From the NCBI RefSeq assembly GCF_002797555.1, contig NZ_PGFA01000001.1:1240001-1304000 (forward strand): a stretch of DNA of 64,000 bases, in the 5' to 3' direction. This document shows positions 56,827 to 64,000 of the stretch, piece by piece (positions within the stretch are counted from its first letter, which is position 1; the number at the start of each line of letters is the position of its first letter). Made by a program: the position numbers and the translations under genes. The notes under the pieces are model-generated. The model made no database searches. It saw only the letters and a program-made list of their open reading frames with translations, and was not told the DNA's origin. This DNA comes from Hymenobacter chitinivorans DSM 11115. Lineage in GTDB: Bacteria > Bacteroidota > Bacteroidia > Cytophagales > Hymenobacteraceae.

Positions 56827-58437
56827 CTAGTAGCCAGCGTTCTGCTTCAGATTGGGGTTGGCCACCAAATCCGTAGACGGAATTGGGAAAATATTCCGTG
56901 TGTCCGCTACTGCCTGACCGGGTTTCACGCCCCCCTTCCAAGCCCACAGGTAGGAGCTCGTGGTGAACTTCTTAAAGCGGATCAAGTCGGTACGACGATG
57001 ACCTTCCCAGTGCAGCTCCCGAGCGCGCTCATCCAGGATGAAGTCCAGGGTGAGTTCCGAATCGGAAATGTTGCCGCCGGTGTTGCCGTAGGCCCGCTCA
57101 CGCAGCTGGTTCACGTAGCCCAGAGCAGTGGCCCGGTTACCGCCGGCCCCACCACGCAGGGTAGCTTCGGCGTACATCAGGTAGGCGTCCGCCAAGCGGA
57201 ACATGGGGAAGTCGGTGTCGGGGAAGGTAATGTTCTTGCCCACTTTGCCGTCCGACTTCAGGTTGCGGTATTTCACCACGGCGTAGCCGTCCTTAAACTC
57301 AGTCAGGTTGTCGATTTCCAGCTTCTGACCGGCCGTGTAGAACCGGCCGCGCTTGTCGGCGGCGGTGTCGGGGAACAGGGCTACCAGTTGCTTGGTAGTA
57401 CGGGTGCCGCCCCAGCCGCCATCGATGCCGAAGGAAGCAGCGGGCATGTCGCCACCCACGCCAGCGTGGATGATGAAGGTCGTGCCGCCGTAGCCCTTGG
57501 TGAAGTCACCGTCGAAGGTAACGGGGAAGATAATCTCGGGCGACGTGTTGTTGTCGGCCAGGAAGTTGCGGGTGTAAGCCGAAAACTTCGACGAGTTCTG
57601 GGTCTGCAGGGCGTAGCCGGCCCCAATCACCTTGTTGGCGTAGGTAATGGCATCGGCGTAGCGGGGCGTACCGGTATACACTTCGGCATTCAGGTACATC
57701 TTACTCAGCAGCATCCATGCGGCGGCCTTATCCACGCGGCCGTACTCGTTTTTGCGAGCATCAACCAGCTCCGTATCGATGGCCTTGAGCTCCGACTCGA
57801 TATAATTGAACAGGTCGGCGCGCGAAATCTGATTGGGCTGGCCCGAGCCCACGAGGAAGTTCTCGTCGGCAAAGGGCGGGTTGCCAAACAGGTCCATGGA
57901 GTGGAAGTAGCTCAAAGCGCGCAGGAAGCGGGCTTCGGCGCGGTAGCGCTTGATATTGTCCAGGTTAGCACCAGTGATGTTGCGGCCGCTGAGCTTGTCG
58001 TCCTTGGTTTCGCGGATGTACTCGTTGCAGGCCGAAATCTGGTAGGCCAACCGGTTGTACATAGCCCGGATGAAGGGGTTGTTCGACGTCCAGTTCATCA
58101 GGTGATAGTCCTGCAGGCCATCGTCGCCCCAGGCAATAACGGCCTCGTCGGTGGGCAGCTCCTGAATCGACCAGTACTGGCGGATATAGTTCGAGAAACC
58201 TTCGTCGACCCCCGACAAGTCGGGTTTGCCGGACGGGCCCGTCTGTCCGCTCAGTGCCAGGCCCGCGTAAAGCTTGGCCAGGATGGGCTTATAGTTGGCC
58301 GGATCGGAATACACTACCTCGGAAGTAACTTCGTTGAATGGCTCACGGTCGAGGTCTCCAACGCAGGAAGTAGCAAGGGCCAGTAGAGAAGCGGCCACCG
58401 ATACGGTAGCGAAACCTCTTACAAACGTCTTTTTCAT
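56827..58437 (-). CDS. susD: SusD/RagB family nutrient-binding lipoprotein
   Basis: Surface lipoprotein of 536 residues that caps SusC and captures oligosaccharide. Lipobox LALATSC near 24, then FNEVTSEVVYSDPANYKPIL, the helical TPR-like block (AEARFLRALSYFHSMDLFGN, the family's hallmark), and DILDERARELHWEGHRRTDLIRFKKF-like C-terminal motif (read as ARELHWEGHRRTDLIRFKK). It lies 22 bases downstream of susC and is co-transcribed with it. Confidence 0.95.
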   Translation of the reverse strand: MKKTFVRGFATVSVAASLLALATSCVGDLDREPFNEVTSEVVYSDPANYKPILAKLYAGLALSGQTGPSGKPDLSGVDEGFSNYIRQYWSIQELPTDEAVIAWGDDGLQDYHLMNWTSNNPFIRAMYNRLAYQISACNEYIRETKDDKLSGRNITGANLDNIKRYRAEARFLRALSYFHSMDLFGNPPFADENFLVGSGQPNQISRADLFNYIESELKAIDTELVDARKNEYGRVDKAAAWMLLSKMYLNAEVYTGTPRYADAITYANKVIGAGYALQTQNSSKFSAYTRNFLADNNTSPEIIFPVTFDGDFTKGYGGTTFIIHAGVGGDMPAASFGIDGGWGGTRTTKQLVALFPDTAADKRGRFYTAGQKLEIDNLTEFKDGYAVVKYRNLKSDGKVGKNITFPDTDFPMFRLADAYLMYAEATLRGGAGGNRATALGYVNQLRERAYGNTGGNISDSELTLDFILDERARELHWEGHRRTDLIRFKKFTTSSYLWAWKGGVKPGQAVADTRNIFPIPSTDLVANPNLKQNAGY

Positions 58438-58459
58438 TTTGGCAGTACGTACGTACGAT

Positions 58460-61444
58460 TTAGAAACCTAGATTGAGACCCAGCGTGAAGGTGCGGGGGC
58501 GGGGGTAGAAGTTGTTGTCGATACCAGTCGACGTGCCGGTGTTGATTTCCGGATCCAGGCCCGAGTACTTGGTAACAGTAAACACATTCTGCACCGCCAG
58601 CGTTACCCGAACACTCGTTTTTCCTTCCGCTACCGGCCGCAGGTTATACCCCAGCGTCACGTTATCCATGCGCAGGAACGAGGCATTCTCGATGTAGTAA
58701 TCGGAGAACAGCTGGTAGGTTGTAAAGTTGGTGTTGTAGATGTCCGGCGTCAGGTTCTGCAGGAAGCCATTGGTCGACAGGCCGGCCAGGGCGGCCTGCT
58801 GGGAGTTGATGTTGTTGTAGGCGTAGTTGCCCAGGTTGGCGCGCAGCGTGAAGGCCAGGTCCAGCTTCTTATAGGAGGCGTTCGAGCCCAGGCCCATGGT
58901 TACTTTCGGAGCGGGCGTCTTGTAGCGGTACCGGTCGTCGATGGTTACTTTGCCGTCGCCGTTCAAGTCGGCATACAGGCCCTGAATCGGGCGGCCGTTG
59001 GCGTCGTACACCTGCTTCTGCACGTAGAACGAGTTGGCCGAGTAGCCCACCGAGTTGATCTGGATGTTGTTGCCCACGCCACCACCGATGCCGCCTACGG
59101 CGTAGCCGGTGAAGTCGGGCAGGGTGTTACCCAAGTCGGTGATTTTGTTCTCGTTGTAGGCCGCGTTGAAGTTCAGGTTCCAGTTCAGGTCGTTGGTGCG
59201 CACCGGGTTGGTGTTCAGCGCAAACTCGATACCCTTGTTTTCGAGGCTACCAATGTTGGTAATAATCTCGTTGGTCAAGTTGGTCAGGGCTGAGGGGGCA
59301 ATCTTGGCCAGCAGGTCGTCGGTTTTGCGCAGGTACACGTCTACCGAACCGCTGATGCGGCCGTCGAGGAAGCCGTAGTCCAGACCCGCGTTGTAGGTCG
59401 TGGTTTCTTCCCACTTCAGCTTGGTGTTGTAGCCTTCAGGACGCAGCGTGTTGATGAACTGGTCACCAAACTGGTACGAAGCCGAAGCCTCACCCACGGT
59501 GTAGCGGGCCAGGTAGGGGAAGTTGCCGGCGGCGCTTTCAATGTCCTGCTGCCCAGTGATGCCGTAGCCCACGCGCAGTTTCAGGTCGGAGAACAAGCTG
59601 GAGCTCTTCAGGAAGTCTTCTTCCTTCAGGCGCCAGGCCAGGCCGATGGCGGGGAAGGTGCCGAACTTGTTGCCGGTCGGGAAGCGCGACGAGCCATCTT
59701 CCCGCAGCGTGGCGGTCAGGGAGTAGCGGTCCTTGAAGTTGTAGTTCACGCGGCCGAAGAACGAGACGAGCGTGTTCTGGGTCTTGAAGGGGAAAGCCGG
59801 CTTGATGATGGTGCCGTCGGCCGAAGCCTGGTACGAGTCCAGGGGCTGGTCGCGGATAAAATCCTGGTAGGAGTAGCCGCCCAGCACCGTCAGGCGGTGC
59901 TCACCGAACTGCTTGGCGTACTCGAGGTAGAAGTCCAGCAGTTTGTTGTCCTTCTTCTGGGAGTAGATGTTGTTGGCGCCTTTGTTCGAAAATTCGAGGG
60001 CCGAGTAAGCGGGTACGAAGGTCGTGCCGTTGCTGCGGAGCAGGTCGTAACCTAGGTTCAGGTTGGCGCGCAGCTCGGGCAGGAAGTGGAACTTGTAGTC
60101 AAACTGAATGTTACCGATGGCCCGTTTGGCGGTGCTGCGGTCACGCTTCTGATTGAGCTGGGCCACCGGGTTGCGGGTGCCGTTCGTGTTCAGGGTCTTG
60201 TCGCCGTTGAGCCACTCGTAGTAGCCGCCAAAACGGCTGTCGTCACCGGTCGTAATCGATTGCGTAGGATCAAAACGAGCGGCGTTACCGATTGCGCCAG
60301 CGTCGGCGAAGGTGTTATCCACCCAGCTACCCTTGGCGTTGATGTCGATGCGCAGGTGGTTATCGAGCAGGGTGGGAGTGATGCTGATTGAGCCGGTGTT
60401 GCGGCTCAGCTTGTTGGTTAGCAGAATACCTTCCTGCATCGTGTTGCCCACCGAGGCGCGAATCGGGACTTTGCCCACCGAGCCAATCAGGCTCAGGTTG
60501 TTGTCGAAGGTGTAGGCTTTGCGGAAGATTTCCTCCTGCCAGTTCGTGTTGCTGTTGCCCAACAGGGCCTTTTGCGAGGCGTTGCCGTAGGTATTAACAA
60601 GGTTACGGAACTCGTCGGCCGACAGGACCTTGATGCTTTTGGTCTTCTGCGAAATCGAGGCTTGCGAATTGAAGTTTACCCGCAGCTTCTCGCCCGAGAG
60701 TCCTTTCTTGGTCGTAATCAGAATAACGCCGTTCGAAGCGCGCGAACCGTAGATGGCCGTCGCTGAGGCATCCTTCAGAACCGTAAAGGTTTCGATATCA
60801 TTGGGGTTAACCAGCGTGAGCGGGTTCGACACACCTTTGTTCTCGGAGTTGTCAACGGGCACGCCGTCGATTACGATCAGCGGGTCGTTGTTGGCGTTCA
60901 GCGAGGAACCGCCCCGGATGCGGATCTGGGAGCCGGCCCCGGGAGCACCACCACCGGAGGTGATTTGTACGCCGGCCACTTTGCCCTGAATCAGCTGCTC
61001 GGGGTTGGTTACCTGGCCCTGCACAAACTGCTTTTCCGAAATCGTGGCAATGGAGCCCGTCACGTCCTGCCGCCGCTGGGTACCATACCCAACGACAACG
61101 GCCTCACTGAGCAAGGTCGTGTTTTCGGCCAGCGAAATGTCGGGCAGGGCGGTTGTCTGCCCAGCCGTTACGGTTACCGCCTGCCGCTTGGCATTGTACC
61201 CCACAAACGAGGTTACCAGCGTCTGGGCCCCGGCCGGTACGTTCTGAATCAGGTACGTACCATCGGAGTTGGTGGAGCTACCCAGCGTGGTGCCTTCAAT
61301 CAGCACGGTGGCGCCTGGTACCCCTTGGCTCTTCTCGTCCAAGACGCGGCCACTCACGGCCCCGGTTTGGGCGAATGCGCTGGTGAAACCAGCACAAACG
61401 AACAGTAGCAGAAACAGTAGTTTCGCTAGGTAAGTGTGTTTCAT
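58460..61444 (-). CDS. susC: SusC/RagA family TonB-linked outer-membrane transporter
   Basis: Oligosaccharide importer of 994 residues. Signal peptide (GFTSAFAQ), carboxypeptidase-like domain (AVSGRVLDEKSQGVPGATVL, about 28-110), TonB-box region, plug with the SusC signature (EAVVVGYGTQRRQDVTGSIA, then IRIRGGSSLNANNDPLIVID and TVLKDASATAIYGSRASNG), and a barrel ending in TFTLGLNLGF. Paired with SusD and SusE; maltodextrins from the amylase are the likely cargo. Promoter elements lie near 61598-61629 and dyads at 61648-61689. Confidence 0.96.
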   Translation of the reverse strand: MKHTYLAKLLFLLLFVCAGFTSAFAQTGAVSGRVLDEKSQGVPGATVLIEGTTLGSSTNSDGTYLIQNVPAGAQTLVTSFVGYNAKRQAVTVTAGQTTALPDISLAENTTLLSEAVVVGYGTQRRQDVTGSIATISEKQFVQGQVTNPEQLIQGKVAGVQITSGGGAPGAGSQIRIRGGSSLNANNDPLIVIDGVPVDNSENKGVSNPLTLVNPNDIETFTVLKDASATAIYGSRASNGVILITTKKGLSGEKLRVNFNSQASISQKTKSIKVLSADEFRNLVNTYGNASQKALLGNSNTNWQEEIFRKAYTFDNNLSLIGSVGKVPIRASVGNTMQEGILLTNKLSRNTGSISITPTLLDNHLRIDINAKGSWVDNTFADAGAIGNAARFDPTQSITTGDDSRFGGYYEWLNGDKTLNTNGTRNPVAQLNQKRDRSTAKRAIGNIQFDYKFHFLPELRANLNLGYDLLRSNGTTFVPAYSALEFSNKGANNIYSQKKDNKLLDFYLEYAKQFGEHRLTVLGGYSYQDFIRDQPLDSYQASADGTIIKPAFPFKTQNTLVSFFGRVNYNFKDRYSLTATLREDGSSRFPTGNKFGTFPAIGLAWRLKEEDFLKSSSLFSDLKLRVGYGITGQQDIESAAGNFPYLARYTVGEASASYQFGDQFINTLRPEGYNTKLKWEETTTYNAGLDYGFLDGRISGSVDVYLRKTDDLLAKIAPSALTNLTNEIITNIGSLENKGIEFALNTNPVRTNDLNWNLNFNAAYNENKITDLGNTLPDFTGYAVGGIGGGVGNNIQINSVGYSANSFYVQKQVYDANGRPIQGLYADLNGDGKVTIDDRYRYKTPAPKVTMGLGSNASYKKLDLAFTLRANLGNYAYNNINSQQAALAGLSTNGFLQNLTPDIYNTNFTTYQLFSDYYIENASFLRMDNVTLGYNLRPVAEGKTSVRVTLAVQNVFTVTKYSGLDPEINTGTSTGIDNNFYPRPRTFTLGLNLGF

Positions 61445-61597
61445 TGAAAATGGGTTAGGAGAGGGAATTTTTTAACTGGATACACCAGCGGCGGGCTAAG
61501 GCTGGGCGGGGCAGGGGACCATGTGGTCGGGTTCGTGGAACACGATTTTGTCTGGTTTTAGCTCTGCCCAACATCACCTTTCTCGTTAATAAACTAC

Positions 61598-61629
61598 GCA
61601 AGATAAAGTTTTGAATTTCACAAATACAA
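61598..61629 (-). promoter_or_regulatory. susC promoter
   Basis: On the minus strand, TTG (61629-61627), 21 bases, TATCTTGC (61605-61598), continuing as GTAGT. It leaves a leader of about 150 bases before the susC ATG. Confidence 0.55.
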
Positions 61630-61647
61630 GACGGGGCGTGGTTCGCG

Positions 61648-61689
61648 TAGAAATAGTTTTCAGCCTATTTCTAGTGCAAAGGTTTGCAC
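61648..61689. promoter_or_regulatory. Two adjoining dyads upstream of the susC promoter
   Basis: TAGAAATAG-N8-CTATTTCTA (61648-61673) has perfect 9-bp arms. It is followed at once by GTGCAAAGGTTTGCAC (61674-61689), a 7-bp-arm palindrome close to LacI/GalR-type TGCAAACGTTTGCA sites. Both lie upstream of the -33 element, a position that favours an activator. Confidence 0.6.
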
Positions 61690-62073
61690 AGGCTAAAACA
61701 GCCCGATTACCGCTCCTGTATACTGCCTAAAACCCCGAAATAAGCCCTATTCATTTTGCTTGGACCTAATCAAATCTGTGAATTCAGTGAGTGCGCAGTC
61801 ACCTACTACCCGTGAGAGAGGCTCGGGAGGCAAAACGCAAACCTTAAATTCGTCCTAAATAACAAGTGTATTTTATCCCCCGAAAAACCAGGAAATCGTG
61901 CCCGAAAACTTACTTTCGTCGCGGCGGAGTTGGAATACAATTCGTTCCCGGCTTTTTTTAGCCAGTTACGATAACGTCGTATCGGTAAGAAGGCTAGGCT
62001 CTTAAGCGCGTAAGTCCGCGGCCCGCCCCAAGTTCTTAGCTGCTTTTGGGCGCTAATTCTGGTACTTTAGGGC

Positions 62074-63489
62074 ATGAAATATTTCCTCGCTCTGCTGGTT
62101 CTGCTACCCTGCCTAGCGGCCCAGGCCCAGGTCACCTTCCAGCTGACCAGCGTACCGGCCAATACGCCGGCCAACGCCACACTCTATATGGCCGGCTCTT
62201 TTAACGGCTGGAATCCCGGCAGCGCGGCCCACACCCTGACCAAAAACCTGGACGGCAGCTACCAGATTACCCTGCCCCAGGCCACGGGCACCATCGAGTA
62301 TAAGTTTACCCGCGGGGCTTGGTCGTCGGTCGAAACCAACGCCACCAATGGCTCCGTACCCAACCGCAGCTACACCTTCGGCAGCGGCCCGGCTACCGTC
62401 ACCCACGCCATCCTGAACTGGGAAGACCTGGCCGGGGGCAGCAGCTGCAGCTCGTCGGCCCTGAGCCCGAATGTGCGGGTAATGGCCACCAGCTTTGCTA
62501 TTCCGCAGCTCGGGCGCACCCGGCGCGTATGGCTGTATTTGCCCAACGACTACGCCAGCACTACTACCAAGCGCTATCCGGTACTGTATATGCACGACGG
62601 GCAGAACGTGTTCGACAACTGCACCAGCTTCTCGGGCGAGTGGGGCGTGGATGAAACCCTGAGTCAGCTTCAGCAGCAGGGCCTCGACGCTACCGGCAGC
62701 ATCGTAGTGGCCGTCGACAACGACGGGCAACAGCGCCTGAACGAGTATTCACCCTGGAACAACCCCCAGTACGGCGGTGGGCAGGGCGACCAGTACGTGG
62801 ATTTTCTGGTCCAGACCCTGAAGCCCTACATCGACGCCAACTACCGCACCCTCACCGGCCGGGAGTACACCAGCATTGCCGGCAGCAGCATGGGCGGGTT
62901 GATTTCGGTGTATGCCGCCCTGAAGTACCCGGCCGTATACAGCAAAGTGGGCGTGTTTTCGCCGGCCTTTTGGTTTGCTGAGCAGCCGCTGTTTCAGTAC
63001 GTGCAGCAGCACCCGGCCAACCCCGCCACCCGGTTTTACTTCGTCAGCGGCGCCCAGGAAAGCCAGACTATGGTGCCCCTGATGCAGCAGATGCGCGACG
63101 CCCTGCAGAGCGGTGGGGTGCCGGCCGCCAACCTGAGCTTCAACACCCGCGCCGACGGGCAGCACGCCGAGTGGTTCTGGAAACGGGAGTTTGCGGCGGC
63201 TTACCAATGGCTGCTGCCGGCGGCTACGGTTACGGCCGCCAAGGCTCCGCACACGGCCCTGGCCTTCAGCGCCTACCCGGTGCCGGCTAAGGAGGCCGTG
63301 AGCGTGCAGCTGCCCGAAACGGTGAAAGAAGCCAAGCTGGAAGTGCTGGACTCGACGGGCCGGGTGGTACTCAAAGGCAAGGTGCGCGCCGGACAGACCG
63401 TGGACGTAAGCAAGCTGGCCAAGGGTGCCTACTTTCTCCGGCTGACGGCGGGTAAGCAGCAGGGTAGTCAGGCGTTACTAAAGGAGTAA
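62074..63489 (+). CDS. Secreted esterase with CBM-like and T9SS domains
   Basis: Protein of 471 residues: signal peptide (LPCLAAQAQ), an N-terminal starch-binding-like beta domain (ATLYMAGSFNGWNPGSAAHT with IEYKFTRGAWSSVE, about 20-115), an esterase D-type alpha/beta hydrolase domain (YPVLYMHDGQNVFDNCTSFS; nucleophile S272 in AGSSMGGL; His near GQHAEWFW) and a T9SS sorting domain (FSAYPVPAKEAVSVQLPETV to the end). It could deacylate decorated glucans outside the cell. It diverges from susC and likely shares its control. Confidence 0.9.
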   Translation: MKYFLALLVLLPCLAAQAQVTFQLTSVPANTPANATLYMAGSFNGWNPGSAAHTLTKNLDGSYQITLPQATGTIEYKFTRGAWSSVETNATNGSVPNRSYTFGSGPATVTHAILNWEDLAGGSSCSSSALSPNVRVMATSFAIPQLGRTRRVWLYLPNDYASTTTKRYPVLYMHDGQNVFDNCTSFSGEWGVDETLSQLQQQGLDATGSIVVAVDNDGQQRLNEYSPWNNPQYGGGQGDQYVDFLVQTLKPYIDANYRTLTGREYTSIAGSSMGGLISVYAALKYPAVYSKVGVFSPAFWFAEQPLFQYVQQHPANPATRFYFVSGAQESQTMVPLMQQMRDALQSGGVPAANLSFNTRADGQHAEWFWKREFAAAYQWLLPAATVTAAKAPHTALAFSAYPVPAKEAVSVQLPETVKEAKLEVLDSTGRVVLKGKVRAGQTVDVSKLAKGAYFLRLTAGKQQGSQALLKE

Positions 63490-63576
63490 AGTTGGCAATG
63501 GCACGAAGGGTTTACTGCCGAATTAATAGCTTGTAAGGAGACGGGTTGCGGATTCAGCAAGAGAAAAACCAAAAAG

Positions 63577-63611
63577 TTGTTGCGCAAGTCCGAATTCCGC
63601 TTCTATCTTTG
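63577..63611 (+). promoter_or_regulatory. trp operon promoter
   Basis: TTG at 63580-63582 (also 63577-63579), 21 bases, then TATCTTTG at 63604-63611, an exact -7 consensus. Transcription should start near 63615. Confidence 0.7.
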
Positions 63612-63651
63612 CAGCGTTAGAGCCCAACAAAAAAGCTCAACACTATCGACA

Positions 63652-63729
63652 ATGACCTTTCACGTAACCCAGCAAGCATGGTGGTGGCCTCTCCGAAACT
63701 CCGGACGGGAAAACCTGTGCGTGCGGTAA
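63652..63729 (+). CDS. trpL: trp leader peptide
   Basis: Frame of 25 codons starting at ATG 63652 and ending at TAA 63729. It contains three successive Trp codons (TGG at 63679-63687), MTFHVTQQAWWWPLRN being its first part. It lies between a strong promoter and a terminator in front of trpE, the classical arrangement for ribosome-mediated attenuation: low Trp-tRNA would stall the ribosome at the Trp run. Confidence 0.85.
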   Translation: MTFHVTQQAWWWPLRNSGRENLCVR

Positions 63730-63798
63730 GGTCGTAGTTTACTCCACCTCGCATCAAGCATATCAAAGGAAAGCCCGGCCGCCCGCCGGGCTTTTTTT
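63702..63798 (+). promoter_or_regulatory. trp attenuator
   Basis: The terminator is AAGCCCGGC (63771-63779) with GCCGGGCTT (63785-63793) plus a T run to 63798. A competing antiterminator can form between CGGACGGG (63702-63709) and CCCGGCCG (63774-63781), 7 of 8 pairs, which would block the terminator. The upstream strand of that pair lies 15-22 bases past the Trp codons, the distance needed for a stalled ribosome to leave it free. Confidence 0.75.
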
Positions 63799-63866
63799 AT
63801 TTCCGCCCGCGTCAGCCGCTTCTGTTTCACTTCTCAAAACCCAGCCCGCCGCCGCGGGAACCGCTG

Positions 63867-64000
63867 ATGAAACCAGTACACCTCAAAACCCGCCACGTCC
63901 GCCTGCTCGCCGATACCGTGACGCCCGTGGGCCTGTATCTGCGCCTGCGCGACCAGTACACCAACTGCCTGCTGCTGGAAAGCTCCGACTACCACGGCCA
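63867..64000 (+). CDS. trpE: Anthranilate synthase component I, N-terminal fragment
   Basis: Begins at ATG 63867 and runs off the window after about 45 residues. LLADTVTPVGLYLRLRDQYT and CLLLESSDYHG are the characteristic N-terminal blocks of TrpE, including the LLESS motif that binds feedback-inhibiting tryptophan. It catalyses the first step of tryptophan synthesis from chorismate. The leader peptide and attenuator just upstream support TrpE over PabB. Confidence 0.88.
   Translation, partial: MKPVHLKTRHVRLLADTVTPVGLYLRLRDQYTNCLLLESSDYHG

Larger units (their letters stand above)
61445..62073. other. Regulatory region between susC and the esterase gene
   Basis: Divergent control region without genes. 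It holds the susC promoter (TTG at 61629-61627, 21 bases, TATCTTGC at 61605-61598, minus strand) and two adjacent dyads (61648-61673, 61674-61689). A near-consensus -7 box, TACTTTAG, lies at 62063-62070 before the esterase. The stretch 61690-62040 shows nothing recognisable. Confidence 0.65.

Noticed and set aside
1..64000. tRNA, tmRNA, rRNA or integrated phage
   Set aside because: No cloverleaf with a T-loop GGTTCGAATCC-type motif, no rRNA stretches and no phage structural or integrase genes were seen by eye; a covariance scan (tRNAscan, Infernal) would settle this.

Overview
The window is high-GC DNA from a member of the Bacteroidota, most likely the Hymenobacter lineage (order Cytophagales). 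This placement is an inference. It rests on the SusC/SusD pair, four proteins with type IX secretion (T9SS) C-terminal sorting domains, promoters of the TAnnTTTG type, an HU-HIG protein, the short form of AMP nucleosidase, and near-absent Shine-Dalgarno sequences. High GC makes long antisense frames common; these were ignored.

Layout. 1-4254: the N-terminal part of a GH51 arabinofuranosidase diverges from a LacI regulator, and a near-identical operator sits in front of each; an NCS1 permease follows. 4255-6943: a gene-poor stretch with strong terminators, a lone DUF551 gene and a Spy-like gene broken by an amber codon. 6944-13014: a small unknown protein, then a haem uptake operon (TonB receptor, HmuTUV). 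13320-19702: a molybdenum aldehyde oxidoreductase cluster (PaoABC-like subunits, XdhC, MocA). 19918-31765: housekeeping and hypothetical genes (HU, MFS UMF1, DinB, amidohydrolase, AMP nucleosidase, HsdR_N protein, LTA-synthase-like sulfatase, SMI1/KNR4, alanine dehydrogenase, DUF1573). 31983-38647: fused 2-oxoacid dehydrogenase E1, LuxE-like protein, DCC protein and a sigma-54-type response regulator without an HTH. 38812-39578: a 41-bp-period palindrome array, then RNase P RNA. 40144-49754: S8 protease, a lipobox plus T9SS protein, a RAYT transposase with four REPs, M1 peptidase, phosphoesterase, hydrolase, Smr protein and DUF2279. 49942-63489: an alpha-glucan (starch-type) utilisation locus with exported GH13 amylase, BadF-type kinase, T9SS protein, SusE, SusD, SusC and an exported esterase. 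63604-64000: a trp promoter, a Trp-Trp-Trp leader peptide, an attenuator and the start of trpE.

Many intergenic gaps carry palindromic repeat elements of several families, often nested. The observations I rate highest are the exact 41-bp palindrome array beside rnpB, the trp attenuator, a GTGACA-N6-TGTCAC dyad found three times at 22-bp spacing and once more 24.6 kb away, an element inserted in the P12 arm of RNase P RNA, and the paired LacI operators. No CRISPR array, tRNA, rRNA, prophage or integron was found.
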